From Stenotrophomonas acidaminiphila (GTDB taxonomy: Bacteria; Pseudomonadota; Gammaproteobacteria; Xanthomonadales; Xanthomonadaceae), in NCBI RefSeq assembly GCF_001431595.1, contig NZ_LDJO01000014.1, positions 1 through 64,000 on the forward strand: a DNA stretch of 64,000 nucleotides. Direction: 5' to 3'. Positions 47,376-56,477 of the stretch are shown here, one piece after another. The notes under the pieces were generated by a model. That model worked only from the letters and a program-made list of their open reading frames with translations, had not been told where the DNA came from and searched no databases. Positions within the stretch are counted from its first letter, which is position 1, and each line of letters begins with the position of its first letter. The translations under genes and the position numbers were made by a program.

Positions 47376-48370
47376 TCGAGCGCCTGCACGTGCTGCTCGG
47401 CGGTCTTCCGGAATTTGCCTGGCCCTGGCTGTGGCTGGCGCTGCCGGTGCCGCTGCTGATGCGGCTGTGGCCACTGCCCGTGGGCAACGGCCCGGCGCTG
47501 CGCGTGCCATGGGAGCCGGCGCGGCTGCAGGTGGCGCCGCCAACCCGGCGCATGCCTGCGCCGCGCACGCTGCTGCTGTGGCTGGCGTGGCTGTGCCTGT
47601 GTGCCGCGGCCGCGCGGCCACAGCAGCTGGGCGATGCGGTGGAACCGCCGCGCGAGGCGCGGCAGATGATGCTTGCCGTGGACCTGTCCGGCAGCATGGG
47701 CGAGGACGACATGCTGCTCGGTGGCCGCGTGGTGGACCGGCTCACCGCTGCCAAGGCGGTGCTGGCCGACTTCCTCGACCGCCGCGAAGGCGACAGCATC
47801 GGCCTGCTGGTATTCGGCCAGCGGGCCTACGCGCTCACCCCGTTGACCCGCGACCGTGCCAGCGTGCGCGAACAACTGCGCGACAGCGTGGTCGGGCTGG
47901 CCGGGCGCGAGACCGCGCTGGGCGATGCCATCGCGCTGGCGGTCAAGCGCCTGCGTGCGCAGCCCGAAGGCCAGCGCGTGCTGGTCCTGCTCACCGATGG
48001 CGTCAACACCGCCGGTGTGCTCGATCCGCTGAAGGCGGCCGAGCTGGCCAAGGCCGAGGGCGTGCGCGTGCATACCATCGCCTTCGGCGGCACCGGCGGT
48101 TTCTCGCTGTTCGGCATGCAGCTTCCCGGAGCCGAGGACCCGATCGACGAGGACACGCTGGCGCGCATCGCGCGGGAAACCGGCGGTCGCTTCTTCCGCG
48201 CACGCGATACCGGCGAACTGGTCGGCATCTATGCCGAGCTGGATCGCCTGGAGCCGATACACAGTGCCGGGCCGGCGCTGCGCCCGCGCCTGGAGCGGTA
48301 TGCGTGGCCGCTGGCGGCGGCCCTGCTGCTGGGCGTGCTGGCGCTGGCGTGGCCGCGGGGACGACCATGA
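47372..48370 (+). CDS. VWA domain protein, BatA-like
   Basis: A 332-aa protein with a membrane hairpin at the N-terminus (about 17-33 and 66-80), a VWA domain with intact MIDAS D104-L-S106-G-S108, GLLVFGQRAY and LLTDGVNTAG, and a C-terminal helix (about 310-328). It starts at GTG 47372, which overlaps the preceding stop as GTGA. The perfect MIDAS implies divalent-metal-dependent ligand binding. Confidence 0.93.
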   Translation: MIERLHVLLGGLPEFAWPWLWLALPVPLLMRLWPLPVGNGPALRVPWEPARLQVAPPTRRMPAPRTLLLWLAWLCLCAAAARPQQLGDAVEPPREARQMMLAVDLSGSMGEDDMLLGGRVVDRLTAAKAVLADFLDRREGDSIGLLVFGQRAYALTPLTRDRASVREQLRDSVVGLAGRETALGDAIALAVKRLRAQPEGQRVLVLLTDGVNTAGVLDPLKAAELAKAEGVRVHTIAFGGTGGFSLFGMQLPGAEDPIDEDTLARIARETGGRFFRARDTGELVGIYAELDRLEPIHSAGPALRPRLERYAWPLAAALLLGVLALAWPRGRP

Positions 48371-50130
48371 CCGCGCTCTGGGACACCCTGCATTTCGTCC
48401 GTCCCGGCTGGTTGTGGGCGCTGTTGCTGCTGCCGGTCGCGTTGCTCGGTGCAGGTTACCGGCGCCGGCGCGGTGGCGACTGGCGCGACGCGGTGGATCC
48501 GCACCTGCTGCCGCACCTGCTGGTGGGTAGGGGCCGGCGCGGCATCGGTGGCAGGCTGGCCCTGCTTGCCGGCCTGCTGCTGGCGGTGTTGGCCCTGGCC
48601 GGGCCGAGCTGGCGCCAGGTCCAGCAGCCGTTGTGGGAATCGAAGACTCCGCTGGTCGTGGTGCTGGACCTGTCCAGCCGGACCGGCGCGGCGGACCTGC
48701 CGCCCAGCCGGCTGCTGCAGGTGCGCGCCAAGCTGGCGATGCTGCTGCGCGAGCGCCGCGGTGGCGAGGTGGCGCTGGTCGCCTATGCCGACGAACCGTT
48801 CACCGTGGCGCCGTTGACCGACGATGCCGCCAATGTCGCGCTGTTCCTGGACGCGCTGGCGCCGGAGGTCATGCCGGTGGACGGGCAGCACGCCGCCCGG
48901 GCATTGCAATGGGCCGGCGACCTGCTGCGCCAGGCCGGCGCGCGCGAGGGCGTGATCCTGCTGGTCAGCGACCAGGCCGATGCCCAGGCCGATGCCGAAG
49001 CCGTGCGCCTGCGCGCGGCCGGCTACCGGGTCTCGGCGCTGGGGCTGGGAACGCCGCCGGGTGCCGCCTATCGCGACCGCGAAGGCCGCATCGGCCATGC
49101 CCGGCTGGACGAACCCTCGCTGCGTGCGCTGGCCGTCGCCGGCGGCGGCCGCTACGCGCGGATGTCGGCGACCGACGCGGACCTGCAGTCGCTTGACCTG
49201 TTGCAGCCGTCGGCCACTGCGGACGACCGCCCCGGCCGCACCGATACGAGCTGGCAGGACGAGGGCTACTGGCTGTTGCCGCCGCTGATGCTGGTCGCGC
49301 TGCTGGCGTTCCGGCGGCGCCGGCAGGTGCTCGCCGCACTGGTGCTGTGTGCGTGCCTGCCGCTGGCGCAGCCGTCGCATGCATCGGAAAGCGGCGGCTG
49401 GTGGCAGCGCGCCGACCAGCGCGAGCACCAGCGCCTGGCCGAGGGCGTGGAGGCTTACCGCAAGGGTGACTTCGCGCAGGCGCAGCGCCACTTCGAAGGC
49501 ATGGACACCGAACAGGGCTGGTACAACCTGGGCAATGCACTGGCGCGGCAGGGCCGTTACGACCAGGCGATCGAAGCCTACGACCGCGCGTTGCGACGGC
49601 GGCCGGACATGGCCGACGCGAAGGCCAACCGTGCCGCGGTCGATGCCGCGCGCAGGCGCAGGCCGCCGCCGGGGCAGCAGGGTGGCGGCCAGGACCGGCC
49701 CGATCCACGCCAGGGCAAGGACACGTCCGGCGGGCAATCGCCGGGCCAGGCGCAGGCCGACCCGGCACAGGGCGCGTCATCGCAGGGACAGTCCCGGCCG
49801 CAGGACCGGCAGCAGGCGCCCTCCCGACCACAGGACGGGCAGCCCGCCTCGGCGGGGGCGCGGCAGCAGGCGCCCGAAGTGGAAAATGCACGGGACCAGC
49901 GCCAGGCCGACCAGGCCCAGCGCGCACGCATGGCCGAGGCGCTGCGGGCGCGCCAGCCTGCCGAACGCGCCGCCGGCGAGCGCGCCGCGCAGGTGTCGAT
50001 GAGCCCGCAGGAGCGCGAGCGTCGGCAGGCGATCGAAGCGTGGATGCAACGGGTGCCCGACGAACCGGGGGATCTGTTGAAGGCGAAGTTCCAGCTCGAG
50101 TACGAGCGGCGCAGGCAGGAAGGTCGATGA
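48367..50130 (+). CDS. VWA-TPR fusion protein, BatB/BatC-like
   Basis: A 587-aa protein joining functions split elsewhere. Membrane helices near 14-30 and 62-78 precede a VWA domain with D101-L-S103-S-R105, where the last MIDAS Ser is replaced by Arg. A further helix near 300-320 is followed by TPR repeats (GWYNLGNALARQGRYDQAIE) and a long Gln/Arg/Pro-rich tail (about 430-540). Start overlaps the BatA-like gene by 4 bp (ATGA) and the stop overlaps BatD by 4 bp. Confidence 0.92.
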   Translation: MTALWDTLHFVRPGWLWALLLLPVALLGAGYRRRRGGDWRDAVDPHLLPHLLVGRGRRGIGGRLALLAGLLLAVLALAGPSWRQVQQPLWESKTPLVVVLDLSSRTGAADLPPSRLLQVRAKLAMLLRERRGGEVALVAYADEPFTVAPLTDDAANVALFLDALAPEVMPVDGQHAARALQWAGDLLRQAGAREGVILLVSDQADAQADAEAVRLRAAGYRVSALGLGTPPGAAYRDREGRIGHARLDEPSLRALAVAGGGRYARMSATDADLQSLDLLQPSATADDRPGRTDTSWQDEGYWLLPPLMLVALLAFRRRRQVLAALVLCACLPLAQPSHASESGGWWQRADQREHQRLAEGVEAYRKGDFAQAQRHFEGMDTEQGWYNLGNALARQGRYDQAIEAYDRALRRRPDMADAKANRAAVDAARRRRPPPGQQGGGQDRPDPRQGKDTSGGQSPGQAQADPAQGASSQGQSRPQDRQQAPSRPQDGQPASAGARQQAPEVENARDQRQADQAQRARMAEALRARQPAERAAGERAAQVSMSPQERERRQAIEAWMQRVPDEPGDLLKAKFQLEYERRRQEGR

Positions 50131-51803
50131 AGCGGCGAAGCGTACTGATGGGTGTGTGGCTGCTGGCATGGCTGGCCTGCGTCGCCGGCGTGCAGGCGCA
50201 GACGCGGGCGTGGCTGGACCGCGACCGTATCGGCGAGGGCGACGTGGTCACCCTCAACATCGAGACCGACCAGGCCGGTGCGGCGCCGGACTACGCACCG
50301 TTGCAGGCCGATTTCAGCCTGGCCGGGCGCACCAGCGGGCGGCAGACGCGCATGGTCAACGGCAGCATCAGCAACACCGCCCTGTTCGGCGTCGTGCTCA
50401 CGCCGCGCCGCAGCGGGGTGCTGCAGGTGCCGGCATTGCGCGTCGGCACGGTGCAGACCCGGCCGCTGCAACTGGTGGTCGATCCCGCGCCGGTGGCCAG
50501 CGGCGGCGATGCACTGGCGTTCGTGGAAACCGAGGTCGACGACCCGCAGCCCTACGTGCAGCAGAGCGTGGGCGTGGTGGTACGGCTCTATTTCGCGACC
50601 CAGCTGGCGTCCGGCGAACTCGACCTGGCGACACCGGCATCGGCCTCGCTGCAGCGGGTGGGCCAGGACCGCACGTCCGCGCGCGAGGTCGGCGGCCGCC
50701 GCTACAACGTGGTCGAGCGCCGCTTCCTGCTGATCCCCGAGCGCAGCGGTCCGCTGCGGCTGGAGGGGGCGCGTTTCAGCGGCCGCGGGGCCGGTGGCCT
50801 GTTCGACGATTTCCTCGGGCGCGGTGGCGGCACGCTCAGTGCCCGCGCGCCGGACCAGACCCTGCAGGTGCGCGCCGTGCCCGATGCCGCACCGCAGCCA
50901 TGGCTGCCGCTGAAGGACCTGCGCCTGCGCTACACCGCCGCGCCGCAGTCGGCGCGGGTCGGCGAGGCGCTGACACTGGAGGTGGAGGCCACCGCCGTCG
51001 GCGCGACGCGCGCGCAGTTCCCCGACCTGCCGCTGCCGGCAGCCGGCGATGCCGCGCAGGTATTCGCCGAGCCCGCACAGTACGACGAGAGCTTCGATGG
51101 CGCCGGCCCCCGGCTGAAGCTGACCCGTCGCTATTCCATCGTGCCGCAGCGGCCCGGCACCCTGGTGTTGCCGGGTATCGGCCTGCGCTGGTGGGACGTG
51201 GGCGCGGCCGAAGCCAGGACCGCCACGCTGCCCGGGCTGAGCCTGGCGGTGGCGCCGGGGAGCGCGGTGCCGGCGCCCGTGCCGGCCGCATCCGCCGCTT
51301 CGGCGGCGGCCCCGGCGACGCAGGTCGATCGTGCGATCGCCCTGCCGGGTGCCGGGCATCTGCCGCAGCGGCTGTGGCCACTGCTGGCAGCGGGATTCGC
51401 CCTGCTGTGGCTGGCCACCCTGGTGTGGGCGTTGACCCGGCGGCCATCGGCATCTCCCCGGGCCGCATCGGTGGCGGAGGCCGCACCGGGCATGGCCACG
51501 CACTCGCTGGCCGACCTCAGGCGCGCCCTGGACAGCGGCGACCTGGATGATGTCGAGCAGGCGCTGCGTGGCATGGCCCGGCCCCCGGTCGCCGACCTGG
51601 ATGCGCTGGCCGCACGCCTGGGCAGCGCCGTGCAGCGCGAGGCGCTGGAAGCGTTGCGCCGTGCCCGCTGGGCCGGTGGCAGCGGGCCGGTGGCGCGGGC
51701 CGCGCTGCGCGCCGCGTTCGCCAACGGACCCGAATGGCGGGGGCAGGCGCGGGAACCGGCGGCGCCACTGCCGCCGCTCTATCCCGGGCGCGGATCCGGC
51801 TGA
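50127..51803 (+). CDS. BatD-like protein
   Basis: A 558-aa protein with a signal peptide (about 1-23, ending VQAQ), repeated Ig-like beta-sandwich domains (LNIETDQAGAAPDYAPLQAD...; YVQQSVGVVVRLYF; LPLKDLRLRYT) and a C-terminal membrane helix (about 415-435) plus a cytosolic helical tail. This is the usual last gene of the Bat operon. The downstream 180 bp hold the next gene's promoter. Confidence 0.92.
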   Translation: MKRRSVLMGVWLLAWLACVAGVQAQTRAWLDRDRIGEGDVVTLNIETDQAGAAPDYAPLQADFSLAGRTSGRQTRMVNGSISNTALFGVVLTPRRSGVLQVPALRVGTVQTRPLQLVVDPAPVASGGDALAFVETEVDDPQPYVQQSVGVVVRLYFATQLASGELDLATPASASLQRVGQDRTSAREVGGRRYNVVERRFLLIPERSGPLRLEGARFSGRGAGGLFDDFLGRGGGTLSARAPDQTLQVRAVPDAAPQPWLPLKDLRLRYTAAPQSARVGEALTLEVEATAVGATRAQFPDLPLPAAGDAAQVFAEPAQYDESFDGAGPRLKLTRRYSIVPQRPGTLVLPGIGLRWWDVGAAEARTATLPGLSLAVAPGSAVPAPVPAASAASAAAPATQVDRAIALPGAGHLPQRLWPLLAAGFALLWLATLVWALTRRPSASPRAASVAEAAPGMATHSLADLRRALDSGDLDDVEQALRGMARPPVADLDALAARLGSAVQREALEALRRARWAGGSGPVARAALRAAFANGPEWRGQAREPAAPLPPLYPGRGSG

Positions 51804-51985
51804 CCGCAGCGGTCGCGCGGGCGCCGGCCGACCACCGCACGGGTCGTCGGCAGCCGCCCGGGCAGCAGCGCGTCGGCGGCCCGGAAGCGACTTTCCGGGC
51901 ACCGCGAAACCGGGCCAAATGGCAGGGTTGGACGGCGTGCAGCTTTTGTTAAGCTACGCGATCTTTCGCCCGCGAGAACTGCCGC

Positions 51986-53308
51986 ATGCCCCACGCCCAA
52001 GCGTCAAGGAAGCCCTCCATGCCGTTGCACATCAAGGTGCTCCTGGGGTTCATGCTGGGCACGATCGTGGGCCTGGTGGCGCACGCCACCTCCGCCGACG
52101 CGGCATGGGTGAATACCACCATCGACTATGTCACCCAGCCGTTCGGCCAGATCTTCCTCAACCTGCTGTTCATGCTGGTGGTGCCGCTGATGTTCTCGGC
52201 GCTGGTGCTGGGCGTGGCCGAGCTGGGCGACATCGCCTCGCTGGGCCGGCTGGGCTGGAAGACGCTGAACTACACCGCGGTGGTGACCGCGCTGGCGGTC
52301 GGCATCGGCCTGCTGTGCGTCAACCTGCTGCAGCCCGGCACGCACATGGAGCCGGCCCTGGTCGAGCAGGCCATGAGCAGCGCCAAGACCGGCGAGATCG
52401 TCAGCAAGGGCAACGAACTGCGGCTGATGGACCTGCTGGTCAACATCGTGCCGCACAACATCGTCAACGCGATGGGCGACGACAGCAAGAAGCTGGGCAT
52501 CGTGTTCTTCGCGCTGATGATCGGCATCGGCCTGGTGATGAAGCCGACCGCGGGCACCACCGCGTTCAAGAACGCGGTACAGGGCCTGTTCGAGGTGTGC
52601 ATGCACCTGATCGGCATGTTCATCAAGCTGGCGCCGTTCGCGGTGGCGGCCTTCATGTTCAACCTGACCGCACGGCTGGGTTGGGACGTGATCCAGAGCC
52701 TGATGTGGTTCGTGGTCACCGTGCTGCTGGCGATCGCCATCCACGGCTTCATCGTGCTGCCGCTGTGGGTGCGGCTGCTGGGCGGCATGTCGGCCCGCAC
52801 CTTCTTCCGCGGTACCCAGGAGGCCACGTTGACGGCCTTCGCCACCGCTTCCTCTTCGGCCACCCTGCCGGTGACCCTGCGCGTGGCCGAGGAGAACTTG
52901 AAGCTGCCGCGCAAGGTCTCGCGCTTCGTGCTGACCGTCGGTGCCTCGGCCAACCACCATGGCACCGCGCTGTTCGAGGGCATCACCGTGCTGTTCCTGG
53001 CGCAGGTCTATGGCCTGGACCTGGGCATGCCGCAGCAGTTGATGGTGCTGCTGCTGTGCATCCTGGGCGGCATCGGCACCGCCGGCATCCCGTCCGGTTC
53101 GCTGCCGGTGATCGCGATGATCTGCGGCATCATCGGCATCAAGCCCGAGGGCATCGGCATCATCCTGGGCGTCAATACGTTCCTGGACATGTGCCGCACC
53201 TCGCTCAATGTGACCGGCGACCTCGCCACCGCGGTGGTGGTCTCGCACCGCAGCGGCGTGACCGACGACGAAGTGCCGGAAGTGGCGGACAACGCCGGCC
53301 ATCACTGA
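51986..53308 (+). CDS. Dicarboxylate/amino acid:cation symporter (SDF family)
   Basis: A 440-aa inner-membrane transporter of the GltPh/DctA family with eight helices. HP1 SSSATLPVT and TM8 [13 protein letters not shown] (equivalents of D394, R397, T398, N401 and D405 in GltPh) are intact, so an acidic substrate is likely. TM7 reads [12 protein letters not shown] instead of NMDGTALYEG: the Asp equivalent to D312 of GltPh, a sodium ligand, is His. Start 51986 is used; ATG 52019 with AAGGA upstream is equally possible. Confidence 0.92.
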   Translation: MPHAQASRKPSMPLHIKVLLGFMLGTIVGLVAHATSADAAWVNTTIDYVTQPFGQIFLNLLFMLVVPLMFSALVLGVAELGDIASLGRLGWKTLNYTAVVTALAVGIGLLCVNLLQPGTHMEPALVEQAMSSAKTGEIVSKGNELRLMDLLVNIVPHNIVNAMGDDSKKLGIVFFALMIGIGLVMKPTAGTTAFKNAVQGLFEVCMHLIGMFIKLAPFAVAAFMFNLTARLGWDVIQSLMWFVVTVLLAIAIHGFIVLPLWVRLLGGMSARTFFRGTQEATLTAFATASSSATLPVTLRVAEENLKLPRKVSRFVLTVGASANHHGTALFEGITVLFLAQVYGLDLGMPQQLMVLLLCILGGIGTAGIPSGSLPVIAMICGIIGIKPEGIGIILGVNTFLDMCRTSLNVTGDLATAVVVSHRSGVTDDEVPEVADNAGHH

Positions 53309-53331
53309 GCCGCCGGCGAAACGGAGACCAC

Positions 53332-53364
53332 GAGGGCCGCCCATGGGCGGCCTTCGCGTTTTTC
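53332..53364 (+). terminator. Terminator after the SDF symporter
   Basis: GGCCGCCC (53335-53342) and GGGCGGCC (53345-53352) make a perfect palindrome followed by TTCGCGTTTTT. Confidence 0.8.
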
Positions 53365-53450
53365 CCCGCCGGGCGGAAGCCGGTGCCCACCGCGGGTTCG
53401 CGGATGCCGCCCCAGGCCATGCGCAGGCTCCGCGTCGTGCCTCTGCCGGC

Positions 53451-53479
53451 CTGACCTGTCCGGTGCTCTGTGGGACAAT
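53451..53479 (+). promoter_or_regulatory. Promoter of tkt
   Basis: -35 CTGACC (53451-53456), 17-bp spacer, -10 GACAAT (53474-53479), 44 bp upstream of the transketolase start. Confidence 0.6.
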
Positions 53480-53522
53480 AGGCCGCCCGCAGCTCCGCGG
53501 GAGCCTCCCGACCCGACGAACC

Positions 53523-55529
53523 ATGACGCAGCCCACCCGCCGCCAGTTGGCGAACGCCATCCGTTTCCTCGCCGCCGATGCGGTGCAAGCCGCCAACTCC
53601 GGCCACCCCGGCATGCCGATGGGCATGGCCGACATCGCCGAAGTGCTCTGGAACGACTACCTCCGGCACAACCCGAACAACCCGAAATGGTTCAACCGCG
53701 ACCGCTTCGTGCTGTCCAACGGCCACGGCTCGATGCTGCAGTACGCGCTGCTGCACCTGAGCGGCTACGACCTGCCGATCGAGCAGCTCAAGGCCTTCCG
53801 CCAGCTGGGCAGCAGGACCGCCGGCCACCCGGAGCGCCATGAAACCCCGGGCGTGGAAACCACCACCGGCCCGCTGGGCCAGGGCTTCGCCAATGCCGTG
53901 GGCTTCGCGCTGGCCGAGAAGCTGCTGGCACAGCGCTACAACCGTCCCGAGTTCGAGGTCGTCGACCACCGCACCTGGGTGTTCATGGGCGACGGCTGCC
54001 TGATGGAAGGCATCTCGCACGAAGCCGCCTCGCTGGCCGGCACCTGGGGCCTGGGCAAGCTGGTCTGCTTCTGGGACGACAACAACATCTCCATCGACGG
54101 TGAAGTGGAGGGCTGGTTCACCGACGACACGCCGGCGCGCTTCGAGTCCTACGGCTGGAACGTGGTGCGTGGCATCGACGGCCACGATCCGGAGAGCATC
54201 AAGGCCGGCATCGACGCGGCGCTGTCGCAGTTCGACAGGCCGACCCTGATCTGCTGCAAGACCACCATCGGGTTCGGTTCGCCGAACAAGGCCGGCCAGG
54301 AATCCAGCCACGGCGCGCCGCTGGGCAAGGACGAGCTGGAAGCCACGCGCAAGGCGCTGGGCTGGGCGTACGGCCCGTTCGAGATCCCCGAGGAGATCTA
54401 CGCCGGGTGGCGCGCGGGCGGTACCGGGACCCTGCGCCAGGCCGAGTGGGAGCAGCTGTTCGACAAGTACGCCGCGCAGTTCCCGGCCGAGGCCGAGGAG
54501 CTGACCCGCCGTTCGCATGGCGAGCTGCCGGCCGACTTCATCGCCCGCGCCGATGCCTACATCGCCCAGGTCCAGGCCGAAGCGCCGAACATCGCCTCGC
54601 GCAAGGCCTCGCAGAACGCGATCCAGGCCTTCGCGCCGCTGCTGCCGGAAATCGTCGGCGGCTCGGCCGACCTGGCCGGCTCCAACCTGACCCTGTGGAA
54701 GGGCGCGCAGAGCGTGGTCGGCGACGACCCGCAGGCCAACTACGTGCACTACGGCGTGCGCGAGTTCGGCATGAGCGCGATCGCCAACGGCCTGGCCCTG
54801 CACGGTGGCTTCCTGCCGTTCGACGCCACCTTCCTGGTGTTCAGCGACTACGCCCGCAACGCGCTGCGCATGAGCGCGCTGATCCCGGCGCACGTCATCC
54901 ACGTGTTCACCCACGACTCCATCGGCCTGGGCGAGGATGGCCCGACCCACCAGCCGGTCGAGCACATCGCCTCGCTGCGCTACATCCCCAACAACGACGT
55001 GTGGCGCCCGTGCGACGCCACCGAGTCGGCGGTGAGCTGGAAGGCGGCGATCCTGCGCCGGGACAACCCCAGCTGCCTGATCTTCAGCCGCCAGAACCTG
55101 GCGCCGCAGGCGCGCAGTGCCGAACAGGTCAAGCTGATCGAGCGCGGCGGCTACGTGCTGGCCGACGCCGCCGGCACCCCGGACGTGATCCTGATCGCTA
55201 CCGGCTCGGAAGTGGGACTGGCCATGGGCGCCAAGGCCGAGCTGGACGCGGCCGGCATCAAGACCCGCGTGGTGTCGATGCCGTCCACCAACGTGTTCGA
55301 CCGCCAGGACCCGGGCTACCGCGAATCGGTGCTGCCGCACGCGGTGCGTGCACGCGTGGCGGTGGAAGCCGGCGTCACCGGCTTCTGGCGCCAGTACGTG
55401 GGCCTGGACGGCGCCGTGATCGGCCTGGACAGCTTCGGCGCGTCGGCACCGGCCGACAAGCTGTACCAGCACTTCGGCATCACCACCGAGGCAGTGGTCG
55501 CCGCGGCCCGGGCGCAGCTGGCGAACTGA
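53523..55529 (+). CDS. tkt: Transketolase
   Basis: ThDP enzyme of 668 aa that moves two-carbon ketol units between sugar phosphates. [16 protein letters not shown], the ThDP/metal motif [15 protein letters not shown]...NNI, the central DLAGSN, and [18 protein letters not shown] are all intact. rpiA (11769) and GAPDH (62646) of connected pathways are in the window but not linked. ATG at 53523; a strong terminator follows. Confidence 0.97.
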   Translation: MTQPTRRQLANAIRFLAADAVQAANSGHPGMPMGMADIAEVLWNDYLRHNPNNPKWFNRDRFVLSNGHGSMLQYALLHLSGYDLPIEQLKAFRQLGSRTAGHPERHETPGVETTTGPLGQGFANAVGFALAEKLLAQRYNRPEFEVVDHRTWVFMGDGCLMEGISHEAASLAGTWGLGKLVCFWDDNNISIDGEVEGWFTDDTPARFESYGWNVVRGIDGHDPESIKAGIDAALSQFDRPTLICCKTTIGFGSPNKAGQESSHGAPLGKDELEATRKALGWAYGPFEIPEEIYAGWRAGGTGTLRQAEWEQLFDKYAAQFPAEAEELTRRSHGELPADFIARADAYIAQVQAEAPNIASRKASQNAIQAFAPLLPEIVGGSADLAGSNLTLWKGAQSVVGDDPQANYVHYGVREFGMSAIANGLALHGGFLPFDATFLVFSDYARNALRMSALIPAHVIHVFTHDSIGLGEDGPTHQPVEHIASLRYIPNNDVWRPCDATESAVSWKAAILRRDNPSCLIFSRQNLAPQARSAEQVKLIERGGYVLADAAGTPDVILIATGSEVGLAMGAKAELDAAGIKTRVVSMPSTNVFDRQDPGYRESVLPHAVRARVAVEAGVTGFWRQYVGLDGAVIGLDSFGASAPADKLYQHFGITTEAVVAAARAQLAN

Positions 55530-55553
55530 CGCGCCGCAGCGCTTCGTGATGGG

Positions 55554-55581
55554 AAAAGGCCGGGATTTCCCGGCCTTTTTT
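55554..55581 (+). terminator. Intrinsic terminator of tkt
   Basis: AAAAGGCCGGG (55554-55564) and CCCGGCCTTTT (55569-55579) with an ATTT loop, ending in TT; the strongest terminator in the window. Confidence 0.95.
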
Positions 55582-55700
55582 CTGGCGACAGGCAGCGCTT
55601 TTGCGGTCCGCACCTGGTCGCCCCTGCTCGCCGCCGCGGCATGCGCGTGCGAGCATCGGGCCATGCGTCCCGCGGGGGGCGATACTTCCGGAGAACCAGC

Positions 55701-56081
55701 ATGAAGCGCGTGACCGGTATTGGCGGCATTTTCTTCAAGGCGAAGGACCCGGCCGCGCTGGCGGCGTGGTACCGCGACCATCTGGGGCTCGACGTCGGCG
55801 GCTGGAACGGCGCGGTCTTTCCCTGGGGAGGCGAGGGCAGCGCCCCGGGCGTGACGATCTGGAGTCCGTTCGCGGCCGACACCGCCTACATGGCGCCGGG
55901 CACCGCGTCGTTCATGGTCAACTTCCGCGTCGCCGACCTGGATGCGCTTCTCCCCGTGCTCCGTGCCGAAGGCTGCGATGTCGTCGACAGGACCGAGGCT
56001 TCGGCGCAGGGAAAGTTCGGCTGGGTCATCGACCCGGAAGGCAACAAGATCGAGCTCTGGGAGCCTGCGCCGGGGCAGTAG
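55701..56081 (+). CDS. VOC family protein
   Basis: A 126-aa glyoxalase/bleomycin-resistance-fold protein: IGGIFFKAKDPAALAAWYRDHLGL, FMVNFRVADLDALL and FGWVIDPEGNKIELWEP are the paired modules. The last Glu in IELWEP is a potential metal ligand. The substrate is unknown. A degraded relative follows immediately (56106-56460), so the two probably formed a tandem pair. Confidence 0.9.
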   Translation: MKRVTGIGGIFFKAKDPAALAAWYRDHLGLDVGGWNGAVFPWGGEGSAPGVTIWSPFAADTAYMAPGTASFMVNFRVADLDALLPVLRAEGCDVVDRTEASAQGKFGWVIDPEGNKIELWEPAPGQ

Positions 56082-56105
56082 CGCGCCGGGGAGAAGCCGA
56101 GGAAA

Positions 56106-56460
56106 GTGAAGCGTATCGTCGCCAACAGCCGCACCGGCGAGCCGGACGCGGCCGACGCGTTCTACCGCGTGGTCCTCGGCCTGGAGGCGGTGATGGACCA
56201 TGGCTGGATCGCGCACCTGCGCGGCTGCATCGCGCATGACCACGCAGGTGAGCTTCGCCGTTGAAGGCGGATCAGGGACGCCGGTGCCGGACCTGTCGGT
56301 GGAGGTCGACGACCTGGACGAAGCGCTGGCCCGTGTCCGTGCCGCCGGCATCGCCATCGAATATGGGCCGGCGCACGAGCCGTGGGGTGTGCGCCGGTTC
56401 TTCGTGCGCGATCCGTTCGGCAGGCGGGTGAACCTGCTGCAGCACGACCGGCCCGATTGA
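56106..56460 (+). pseudogene. VOC family protein, single-base frameshift
   Basis: The reading frame starts at GTG 56106 (VKRIVANSRTGEPDAADAFY, then RVVLGLEAVMDHGWIA), then runs into TGA at 56262-56264. From about 56215 the +1 frame continues the same family domain: SRMTTQVSFAVEGGSGTPVP through EYGPAHEPWGVRRFFVRDPF to VNLLQHDRPD, ending 56460. Removing one C near 56214 restores one continuous VOC protein of about 117 aa (GWIATCAASRMTTQ). Either a recent pseudogene or a sequencing error. It lies 24 bp after the intact VOC gene. Confidence 0.8.
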
Positions 56461-56477
56461 ATGCGGCGCGTTGAAGT

